From NCBI GenBank assembly GCA_949825065.1, contig OX463848.1, forward strand, positions 32,145,491-32,209,490: a DNA stretch of 64,000 nt, read 5' to 3'. The translations under genes were made by a program, and so were the position numbers. Origin of the DNA: Odontocerum albicorne (lineage: Eukaryota > Arthropoda > Insecta > Trichoptera > Odontoceridae). Below are positions 55,239 to 64,000 of the stretch, one piece after another; position 1 is the stretch's first letter; each line of letters starts with the position of its first letter. The notes below the pieces were generated by a model. That model had not been told where the DNA came from and did no database searches. It saw only the letters and a list, made by a program, of their open reading frames with translations.

Positions 55239-55246
55239 GTTTAAAG

Positions 55247-56690
55247 TTTTAACTTATTAAGCTTCAAAAATTAGCAATTGTGATGGCGAACTGTGAGTTA
55301 GTAGCCTACCCAAATGGTTCTTTAACCCTTCCTTTCCTATGATGTGTAACTAGTACACATTGCTTCTAAAAACTTTAATATCTCTATAAATATAATAAAT
55401 ACTAGGTTGAGATTTTAGGTATTCCTCCGTAATACATTTACGCATTGAATGAAAAAAATAATATTAATAATAATTAGCACGTATCGGCCACATCAGAGAT
55501 ATTTTATGAAAATCGGGAATTAATTCAACAATACAATCAAACGTGTGGCAGTGTGTGACGTAGGTATATTCGTTCTAAAAAAACTGCTATGGGTGAGGAA
55601 GCGACGCTATTCACGTCTCACTCTCACTCTAATTCGGTATATGGGAACGCAAGAAATAGAATCTCAGTTCGCTCGCCAGTCGGCTTTCATTCGAGGTGGT
55701 CGCTTCGCCCGTTTTGTGAACGTCGTCCGATGTTTTTTTCATGTTTTCAGCAATTAAATTTCAATTATTATCCCTCTTGGCTTCAAATTTAATTAATTTA
55801 AGCGATTGGCTATGAATATTTTTATTTTTCTGATTTTAAATCGCTCATATTTACATGTGTATTGATGTGTATTGAATACACAGCACCGGAACGGGCGGAT
55901 TTTTTTTTGCACAGGAAGGGAAAGGTTAAAAATGACCTTGAAATGTAAGTTTTTTTATTGTTTCCGCAAAACAAAATTTTTATTTTAAGTATTACAGAAT
56001 TATTATGATCAAAATGATAACATGATTGCAAAATGAGCCGTAGGTGCTAAAAGGAATAGACGATCGCGTCAATGACAACGAGCAAGCTAGACTCTAGAAG
56101 AAGCAGGAACACATCGAAAATATGAAACAGCACAAAGACAAGCACGATGTCGTATTGAAAACAATTACTTCCTTCAATATTCACGGGTTATTGCTATAAT
56201 AATAATGCTCAATTATGCTTTGGATATACTGTTGGGCGGATTAATGAAAAGGAAAATCATATGATGTTCTCATAGATCTTCTATTGTATTATTGTGACAA
56301 TTATTATTGTCTGCCTAAAAATATACTTTATCATTGAGAATTATTTGACAATCTTATAATGGGCATGATGCTCAATACAGTTTATATCAAATGCATTCTT
56401 AGTCGGTATAATATTATTAAACGGAAGATCTAAAGATAATTCTAGTAAACTGGATGATCGCTTAAAAATCATTTGAGTGAAGACGTTTGAAGCGATGCTG
56501 AACAGAAAGCAGTACACAAAAGGCATAATTAATCGCTTTCTTTTTCGCTGTAAGTGACGATTGAGTTTGCAGGGTATATTAATTATAAATATGGATATAA
56601 TTGTATATATTTTTATTGTTTTAAGTTTTTTATTTTTCAAATATTTAAAATAGGTCTTAAGACCAGATCAAACCAGACAGATAGTTCTAA
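55247..56690. other. Gene-free stretch with a GC-richer patch at 55.54-55.74 kb
   Basis: The patch around 55540-55740 is less A/T-rich than its surroundings and has overlapping open frames, but none shows a known motif. It might be a 5' exon or a worn repeat; I cannot tell. The rest is A/T-rich. Confidence 0.4.
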
Positions 56691-56879
56691 GAATTAATTC
56701 CCTTCAGTGTTTGTGTGTTTTACCATCCCATTTGTGTCCCATGTCACTTATTTGAGGAGCACTCATTCCACTGTTGTGTCATGTGTGTGAGGAAGTATTT
56801 TGAGTAGTTGTCTTGACTTTAAGTTGGTGTTGGTTCTCTCTCTATCCCCCACATAGTCCCTAAATCGCGTCGCTCGGTT

Positions 56880-57195
56880 GAGCCACAGTTGTGCATGGCG
56901 AATATTTCCATCGGAAATGTTTTTTATGTCAGCTGCCCTGGCAGGCATCGCCCGGTTCCGGCATCCTCCCGCTCACACCGCCCCACCTCACAACCATCAA
57001 ACAGCAGCACCCCGATCCATGGTTTCCGTTGACGCCCGCGCCCATGAGGAGAAATATACTGACGGTCCTTCTCTTGCTCGCTGCCTCTCAACACTTTCAA
57101 TACCTACCAGAATATCCGGATTGTTTTCACATCTTCATGCTACACGTCTCTACTTGGATGTCGTTGACACTATTTCTTTGATCCGTAAATTCTGA
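56880..57195 (+). pseudogene. Possible LINE C-terminus, weak
   Basis: A GC-richer open frame ends 'CLSTLSIPTRISGLFSHLHA' 'TRLYLDVVDTISLIRKF'. This resembles in shape, not in detail, the C-terminus of the LINE at 53.9 kb ('ILNSITHFINKN'). A second frame overlaps it for most of its length, so the call is tentative. Confidence 0.3.
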
Positions 57196-57929
57196 AGAAT
57201 ATGTATTGGATATTTAAACATTGATTAGAATCTTCTGACAAGCTAAATATTTGTTGAAACTTGCCAAGGGAAGAATACTCTCATACTCCTTGTTCTTATG
57301 TAAGATAATCAAGTGTAACATATGTTAGACAGCCCTGATTCCATTTGTTTTCATTACATTATTTTGAGTATTAATGCCATATTATACAGAAAGAAAAAAA
57401 AATCAAATCCCATAATTTGAGTACCTCTGATTTACTAAAGTAAAGAATACTTAACTAGTTAACGGACTACGGAGAAGCAAATAGTGATTATGATGGGGTT
57501 ATATTAAAGGGATGGGGTTATTAAACGTTTAGATGGATCTTAATTATGATCTCTATAAAAGGATATTTCTGAAACATTATTTTTCAGGGTTAAAGAGTAA
57601 TCTTTTAAATAATTGTGTTACGATTTTTCAAACTTTTCATACAGTCGAAACCTTGTAAAAGTATTTGTAACATACATGACTTGGAAAATTGTTGATAGGC
57701 AATTCTTCATATTTGTGTATGATTGTCCGCCATCCTGCGGATTGAAGACGCTTGTTTGTGTATTAGTATATTGTGTGAAACTGTTAACACGTAGTATTGT
57801 CCGTTTAAACCTAAAGCAAATTATCTTTACAACTTTCATTTCAAATAATTACTATAATAAATACAAATTCACACATATTTTATATAAATACTGACGTTGG
57901 CTTATTAGAATAGACATTTTATTTAAAAT
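57196..57929. other. Gene-free stretch
   Basis: This is A/T-rich sequence with nothing nameable. Confidence 0.45.
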
Positions 57930-58180
57930 AACTTTTCAAAAATAAGTCTGGAGATTATTTTTACTAATTTTTCATAATTAATTCTTTCTACGAGATCGAA
58001 CCATCGCAACGCTTCATTCTCAATCTTATTCATTTAGCTTTATTTATTCTGTCATACATCATTTTTCCACACTTTCTACGCAACGCTTTTATGTCTACAT
58101 CATTTATCTTATTTTCATCCCTTTTTTCCACGTCCAAATTTTGTTTGCCAATTATAATGTCGGAACCAAGATTATACCTA
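57930..58180 (-). pseudogene. LINE C-terminal remnant
   Basis: On the minus strand, frames read 'IWTWKK', 'RDENKINDVDIKALRRKCGK' 'MMYDRI', then 'IENEALRWFDLVERINYEKL'. This is the end of ORF2 in an RTE/CR1-like LINE (W-T-x-x-K-x-D-E...M-x-x-L-R-x-x-x-G...R-W-F-G-H-V-E-R). It may be the family of the 5.3-kb fragment. Confidence 0.72.
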
Positions 58181-58190
58181 CCCGTATTAT

Positions 58191-58626
58191 GCCATGTTTA
58201 CACGAGCTTTGTACTTATCGTTTGTACTAAGCTGCTTAGTGACAAGTGAGAAGAAATAGTTTACACGTCGGTGTTAGGAAGAGGTATTAGTAGCACGACA
58301 TCCGTTCGGAATGAACAACCGCAGCCGCTGCCTTGTTTTGAGAAATGTGTTCAAATACCAAAAAAAGAACGAACACGTGCGCTCACTTGCCATTTCAATT
58401 TGACACTAAACACTTGCCGCGGCTGTTTAGACGACTCTGCAAGTGACAAGCGCTTAGTTGAATTGTGGTGGGGGTAGCTGCTTGTCGCTTAGTAAATAAG
58501 TCGGCCTCCTGTTCACTTGCACTTGCTAGATTTACTAATGCTTAGTACTAATATGCTTGTTTACACGTGGATACAAGTGCGAGTGAGAAGCACAAATGAC
58601 AAGCACTAAGTTCGTGTAAACATGGC
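58191..58626. mobile_element. MITE with 20-bp ends and internal repeated motifs
   Basis: The ends GCCATGTTTACACGAGCTTT and the inverse AAGTTCGTGTAAACATGGC are imperfect inverted repeats, flanked on each side by ATTAT (58186-58190 and 58627-58631). Inside, AAGTGACAAG, CACTTGC and GCTTAGTACTAA-type motifs recur in both orientations near both ends. There is no coding frame. A PIF/Harbinger relation is plausible. Confidence 0.78.
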
Positions 58627-58639
58627 ATTATGATCAGCC

Positions 58640-58790
58640 GGCTCCCTTGAAATGTTTATCGTATAACCCGTCGGTCGGTAAGCAGATAATTTTTATAAAT
58701 CATTCCTCATTCATTCTTTCTACGTGGCAGAACCATTTCCATGATCTTTTATTGTACTCGGTTAATACTACACTACTAACCGAGGGCTTT
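58640..58790 (-). pseudogene. LINE C-terminal fragment
   Basis: On the minus strand 'RSWKWFCHVERMNEE' followed by 'FIKIICLPT' repeats the F-G-H-V-E-R-M motif of the 57.9-kb fragment. It is a second, separate copy of this LINE end. Confidence 0.55.
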
Positions 58791-58924
58791 TTAAAATGTT
58801 CAATTTTTAATTAGCGTGTTTTATTGCGCATTTTTATCTTTTATGTCAGTGATTTGAGGAGTACCTATTCTAATGTTGTGTCATTACGTGTGATAGTGTT
58901 GTTTAACAGTGTATACGTATATTC

Positions 58925-59195
58925 AGTATTTTTTGTATATATAGAGAGCGAGGGGCACAATACACTCCGGTACATTGCTGATAGTTTTTGCTCGAGCTAC
59001 TACTACTGTACTAAGTATTTTTTGTATATATAGAGAGCGAGGGGCACAATACACTCCGGTACACTGTTGATAGTTTTTTCTCGAGCTACTACTACTGTAC
59101 TAAGTATTTTTTGTATATATAGAGAGCGGGGGGCACAATACACTCCGGTACATTGTTGATAGTTTTTTCTCGAGATACTGCTACTATTACTACTA
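58925..59195. repeat. 89-bp tandem repeat, three copies
   Basis: Units begin AGTATTTTTTGTATATATAG at 58925, 59014 and 59103. Each carries GGGGCACAATACACTCCGGT and TCTCGAGCTACTACTACTGT-like segments with a few substitutions. Confidence 0.93.
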
Positions 59196-59199
59196 ACCG

Positions 59200-60429
59200 A
59201 GGTCTTTTAACACTTCCCTTACTGTGCTAAAAAATTACGCCAGTAACGGTGTTGGACACTGAGGGTACAGTAAACATGTATGTTTTAAATTAAAATTATG
59301 CAAAATCTATTAGTTTTTTTTGTAATAAGATATAAACATAATTTTATTATGTAATAAAATGTCGAATAATATAAAATAAGTGGAAGAAATGATAAAATAA
59401 GAGTTGAAACAGAGAGGTGACATTTCTATAAGAATATCATTTTCCCACTGCGTCATTCGGTATGCGCAACGTTCAGAATGCGCATGACTGAAAAGAGGTC
59501 TCCAGCCTTTTTAAAAAAAAATCATAAAATTATACAATAAAATATAGCGTGCATTTTTTGGCAATAAAAATATAATTCGAATTAAGACAATAATTAACAT
59601 ATTAACAAAATATAAAATGAATATATAAATTCAAAAATAATAATATAAAAACAAACACGAAATTCAAATCAATAAAATATGCCATTTGGAAAATATAAAC
59701 ACTTTGAAAATAGGTCAAAATTTTAAAATAGGACAAACATATCATAAAATCAAAATTTAATCCTGTGGAGAAAGTCTATCGCAATTGGGGCACGAAATAA
59801 CTTTTGTTTCTATTCTATGTACTAAACACACAGGTGTTTGATAAAACTGGTAACCAATCCCTGGAACGAATGTACTCTTAAAATATTAACTGTCAAAAAA
59901 GAATGAGTCATACGGAGTGTTTTGACATTTCGTCAATTCTCGATTTAATATCATTTATTTCTGTTGATATTTATTAATGATTTTATTTCGTAATGACATC
60001 ATTCAAATCATAGAGGTTTCGATGAGGAATACATAAAGTATGAAGACCCTGCAAGCAGTATATTTTGAGAAATTAAATAAAATATACGTCTTGGTCACTC
60101 TTGTCCGTTCACAGATCGGCAAGGGTTAATAATATAATCGGTTTAAATTTTATTTTTGACGAGGTCTGTTCATAATAATTAATTTTTAACTTGCATGTTT
60201 TAGAGCACAGTAGGTCTTTTGTGTCAGTGATTTGAGGAATACCTTTTACACATATTTATAGTCCGCAATATTTTACCTGATTGCTAATGTGTAAACCTTA
60301 GACAAGAACACCCATTGTGCTATTCTCCAGCGCGCGAAATAAAATTGGTCATTATTTATGTGATTTATCGGCAGGCGCCCGTTATCGTGGCGGTTGCTCC
60401 ACTTTATGTGTCCAAACCTCTGTAACATA
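59200..60429. other. Gene-free AT-rich stretch
   Basis: I see no motif or repeat to name; a patch near 60340-60410 is less A/T-rich. Confidence 0.45.
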
Positions 60430-60780
60430 TGAGTGGGTCAGAATAATAGTGGTGTATACCCAAATTTGAAAAAAAACGAGTTAATAACAAAGGATAGTTC
60501 AAAATGTGTTGATTTATCAGAATAATAATGCATTATGCCCATAATCAACATATTCTCTATTACATTGATGTTTTCTGTTTTTACACTACCAGTCGTTGTC
60601 ATTTATATCAGAATAATAGTGAAGTATCTCCAATCCTAGAATAACAGTGAAGTATATCCGGACATAATTCACTATTACACCGAAATTATCTATGGTTATG
60701 CATTCTCACACCTGGACAGGTGTATACTGATTGTGTCGTGTAAGTGTTGTTGCAAATTTTCGTTAAAATTACTACATAAA

Positions 60781-62843
60781 ATGTACAGTTCCGAAAATGA
60801 TTTCAGTGAAAGTTGTTCAGAATGTATTCCTAGTTCATCTGGAAGTAAAAATAACACTTATAATTCCACCAATAAGTATTTTAAAACACTCTATAGAGAT
60901 GATAATATTTATAGGTTATGTATAACATATTTTAATTATTTATCTAAATTTCACATATTTAAAACGTAAAGTTAAGGGACATGTTAAGAGACATGAAATT
61001 TATTATACTATTTTTTAGATGTATCTGAGGTCGAGGCTAAGGTCAGGAATGAACCAACAAGCTGATGATAATCAGGAAAATGAGGGTCAAGAGGTCAAGA
61101 AAACTAAGAAAACGTTAAGACGTCCAGCTACATGGAAAATTAATCAACGTAAAAGATTATGAAACTGTGGTCAAGAATATGTCACAAAGAAAGCTTATGT
61201 GATTAAAAAAATATTTCAGAACGAAGATTGCAAATGCATTGAAAAATTGAAAGAAGACGAGAGGAATTTTTTTTGATATTAGGTGATTATGGTTTTCAAA
61301 ATTTATTTATTTTCGGCCTGGTCCAATCTAAACTAGTACACCGCAAACGTCCCGCGGATAACACACGTCAAGGGAAAACACTTTCATTTTTTTACTTTTT
61401 GAAATTGGAAGATAAAAGTGTCGAAGTATGCAAAACGTTTTTCTTAAATAAGTTTCAAATAAGCGATAGCACGTTATATAGATGTATTTCTAAGAAAAAT
61501 GTTCAGGAAACTGTTGACAAACGCGGAAAAACTTCCACCAAAAAACTAGATGATTCCGATATAGTTGCACATATTAATTCCTTTCCAGCCTAACAAAGCC
61601 ACTACTCTGGAGTATCCATCCAAACAGAAAATACTTGAATTTGGAATTGACTCTCCGCAAAATGTACGATTTGTATAAGGAACAATGCGAAGAAAATGGA
61701 ATTGAACCGAAAAAACTCAAATATTACTATCATATTTTTAACACAAAGTTTAATCTAAGTTTCAAATTACCTAACAAAGATACTTGTCGTTTGTGTGATG
61801 AATTAGAAATGAAAATGAAAGTAGAGGTAAATCCGGAGTTGAAGAATGCTATCATTAATGAAAAACATCTACATTTGTGGAAGGCAGAACAAGCTAGAGA
61901 ATGTTTGAAATTGGATTCTAAAAATGAAATAACTCAAAGTTACGTTATTACTTTCGATCTCCAAAAAGCTCTTCCATTCCCAAAGCTCACAACATCTATT
62001 GCATATTACAAACGAAATCTTTATATTTACAACTTTGGCATTCATTGTTTTAATAATGGAGTGGGGCATATGTATACTTGGGGTGAAACAAAAGGTGGGC
62101 GTGGATCTCAAGATATTGCGTCAGTGTTAATAAAATACATAAAGAAAATACTTCGTCTAACAAACACATTATTATGTATTCGGATTCATACACTGGACAA
62201 AATAGAAATATAAAAGTAACTTTATCATTAATAAAGTTACTTCAGGAAACCAAGATTGCCATCGAAACTATTGATCACAAATGTTTAGTGCCTGGGCACT
62301 ACTCTTACTTGCCCAATGATGCGGAGTTCGGGATTATCGAAAAATCAAGCCGCAGTCATAATTATATTTTTGGGCCCAAAGACTGGACAATAATCATAAA
62401 AAATACAAAACGAAAACTGTCTAAGTTTAAAGTGGTAGAAGTACATATAACTGAATTTATATCTACAAAAAATCTGGAGGATTCTGTTACAAATAGAAAA
62501 AAAAAACAGTTTGTGGTTATGATTTTACTTGACTAAAAATACTATACGATGGCTTCGATATGAGAAGTCGTCTCCGATGATTTTTAAATTTAAGGAAACT
62601 CAATACAGATGTAGAGTTTTATTCGGTGAATTTAGACAAAAGAGGTCCCGGGAGACGTCTCAATGTTCTATCAAATGTTTACCAAAATGTATTTATTATA
62701 CAATTCCAGAAAACCCATTTCTTCTTCCAATAAAAGGGGACATGAATTTGAATTTATTATCGTTCATCCCACCTAATTATGCAAATTTTTATAAACATCT
62801 ACCTACTGAACTAGCAACACGTTCATTTATGTCAGAAATTTGA
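60781..62843 (+). pseudogene. Transposase-like protein with possible DDE fold, frameshifted
   Basis: Pieces in order are 'MYSSENDFSESCSECIPSSS' (possible exon 1, with an intron ending TTTTTTAG near 61019), 'RRPATWKINQRKRL', 'NCGQEYVTKKAYVIKK', 'VHRKRPADNTRQGKTLSFFY', 'SHYSGVSIQTE', 'LTLRKMYDLYKEQCEENGIE', 'NTKFNLSFKLPNKDTCRLCD', 'SYVITFDLQKALPFPKLTTS', 'YSDSYTGQNRNIKVTL', 'VPGHYSYLPNDAEFGIIEKS' and 'IRWLRYEKSSPMIFKFKETQ'. Spaced acidic residues (TFDLQK, YSDS, FGIIE) suggest an RNase H-like DDE core. The family is widespread in insect genomes as uncharacterised proteins (perhaps the DUF7869 type, from memory). At least one stop and four frameshifts break it. Confidence 0.72.
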
Positions 62844-62948
62844 TGAGATAATGTACGATTAATAATATTCCAATAACATTTTTGTATTCGTTTCAGATAA
62901 AATCATACCACAATGCTTTGTCATGTTTTTGATAACATATATACTATA

Positions 62949-63899
62949 CTATGCGTATCCAGAAAGTAAGTGTACTGAGGCTCTCACGACCGGATGGATT
63001 TTATTTTCGACATGTTGGCTACACTTCCGTGTAGCCTGACCCTTCCCCTCCACAACGAGACCGGTTCGAGGTCAGTACGTTGAGAAGTGTCGACGCGACA
63101 ACACGTTTCGTGAAAAATGTCAATCCAATCTCCCGCCAAGTGCGAAATACGCGGCGTCATCCGTTATCTCGTTTGAAAGGGAAAACCTCCGGTTGAGGTT
63201 TATAATGAGGGGAAAACTGCATATGGTGATAAAGCTATGAATCGTACGAGTGTGTACAAGTGGTGTCGCGAGTTTAAAAACGGTCACGTCACACCTCTTC
63301 ACCCTCCGCCAAAAAGTTCAAAACCACAATTTCAGCCAAGAAAATCATGACATCCGTGTTTTGGGACTGTCAAGGCATAATTTTAATTGAATATATGCCT
63401 CAAGGGGAGACCATCAACTCTGCAAGATACTGTGAGACCCTAAAAAAAATGCGGAGGGCGATTCAGAACAAGAGGAGAGGCATGCTGACAAAGGGAGTAT
63501 GCCTGCTGCACGACAATGCCAGACCACACACGGCCAACGCCACGAAGGAACTGCTCGCCTCGTTTAAATGGGATGTCCTGAACCATCCCGCGCATTCCCC
63601 TGACCTAGCACCTTCAGATTACTATCTCTTCACCTCCCTGAAGCTGCACATGGGTGGAAAAAGGTTTTCAACCGACGAGGAGGTAAAGGAGGAGGTGGAC
63701 GGAGGGGTTGGCGGGAAACTACTTCGAGGAAGGCATAAACAAGTTGATACCCCGCTTCACCACCTGCATTGAGAGGAATGGTGACTATGTCGAAAAATAG
63801 CTTACATATGTACTACGGTAACCACGTAATTTTTTTGTTTAAATAAAAAAAATTGTAACCTACAAAAATTTAGTACACTTACTTTCCGGATATGCCTCG
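62949..63899 (+). mobile_element. Deleted mariner, 951 bp, inside the GQNRN transposon
   Basis: The left end CTATGCGTATCCAGAAAGTA and the inverse of the right end (CGAGGCATATCCGGAAAGTA) are imperfect inverted repeats continuing through AGTGTACT, flanked by TA (62947-62948 and 63900-63901). It is about 330 bases short of a full mariner. Confidence 0.85.
63100..63800 (+). pseudogene. Mariner transposase with central deletion
   Basis: N-terminal pieces ('GKTAYGDKAMNRTSVYKWCR') are followed directly by 'IMTSVFWDCQGIILIEYMPQ', so the part with the first catalytic Asp is deleted. The rest reads 'CLLHDNARPHTANATKELLA' and 'HSPDLAPSDYYLFTSLKLHM', with both later Asp kept at D34D spacing. After a frameshift near 63700 it ends 'YFEEGINKLIPRFTTCIERN' 'GDYVEK'. 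Confidence 0.88.
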
Positions 63900-64000
63900 T
63901 ATTTTCACTTTTTTTCAGAATAATAGTGAAGTATCTCCATTTATTCACAAGATTTCTAATATTTTTGTAATAAAAACTTTTATTTTCTCTTAATTATTAC

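Larger units (their letters stand above)
60430..63935 (+). mobile_element. Decayed DNA transposon with GQNRN-type transposase and CAGAATAATAGTG repeats
   Basis: The motif CAGAATAATAGTGAAGTATC (with variants) occurs at 60434, 60519, 60609 and 60641 on the left and again at 63917 on the right, as subterminal repeats. A transposase-like coding region lies between. A mariner interrupts the right part. No clean inverted ends or target duplication could be fixed, and the right end may lie beyond the window. Confidence 0.6.

Noticed and set aside
55545..55792. Overlapping open frames in a GC-richer patch
   Set aside because: Two frames overlap, neither has a recognisable motif, and no splice structure could be built.

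Overview
This is a stretch of AT-rich animal nuclear DNA, almost certainly from an insect. It holds one split host gene with GT-AG introns, buried among decayed mobile elements: mariner, hAT, PIF/Harbinger, R1-clade and other non-LTR LINEs, Penelope-like elements and tRNA-derived SINEs. I see no bacterial operons, CRISPR array, rRNA gene or virus. The species cannot be read from the sequence.

Host gene. One minus-strand gene runs from an ATG at 47097 to a stop at 20321 or, alternatively, at 13989. I assembled ten exons by eye. Every junction has GT/AG signals, and the joined reading frame stays open with matching phases. The predicted protein is 686 residues with last exon 10a, or 671 residues with last exon 10b. 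The two last exons are diverged copies of each other, both enter in the same phase, and both end in a CxxC motif followed by a short tail. The middle of the protein has a 'GRIYKNWDGYL' segment and a glycine/alanine/valine-rich stretch. It resembles the uncharacterised insect proteins carrying the DUF4781 domain; that assignment is from memory. No function can be given.

0-13.9 kb (3' of the gene): a 3.5-kb hAT transposon with an open 578-residue transposase and a perfect 8-bp target duplication, with a Penelope-like fragment inside it. It is followed by Penelope, mariner and LINE fragments, a 5'-truncated R1-clade LINE sitting in a TACA microsatellite, a small MITE, a Penelope-like end, a 162-bp TA microsatellite and a head-to-head SINE pair.

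13.9-47.1 kb (the gene): the introns hold two nested PIF/Harbinger elements (15.2-16.7 kb), two abutting mariners inside a larger inverted repeat (17.2-19.6 kb), several minisatellites, SINEs, LINE tails and a 110-bp Penelope-type palindrome with hammerhead-like cores (31.0 kb). They also hold mariners at 32.5, 35.9 and 39.7 kb and a 72-bp minisatellite that appears to have grown out of an R1-LINE tail.

47.1-64 kb (5' of the gene): two short hAT relics with GGAGTC-rich ends, a second R1 tail, a LINE with an RNase H remnant, MITEs, an 89-bp triplet repeat, and a decayed DNA transposon (60.4 to about 63.9 kb) whose transposase carries a GQNRN motif. That transposon is itself split by a deleted mariner. 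The genes here do not form a pathway: the window is one host gene and its transposon load.
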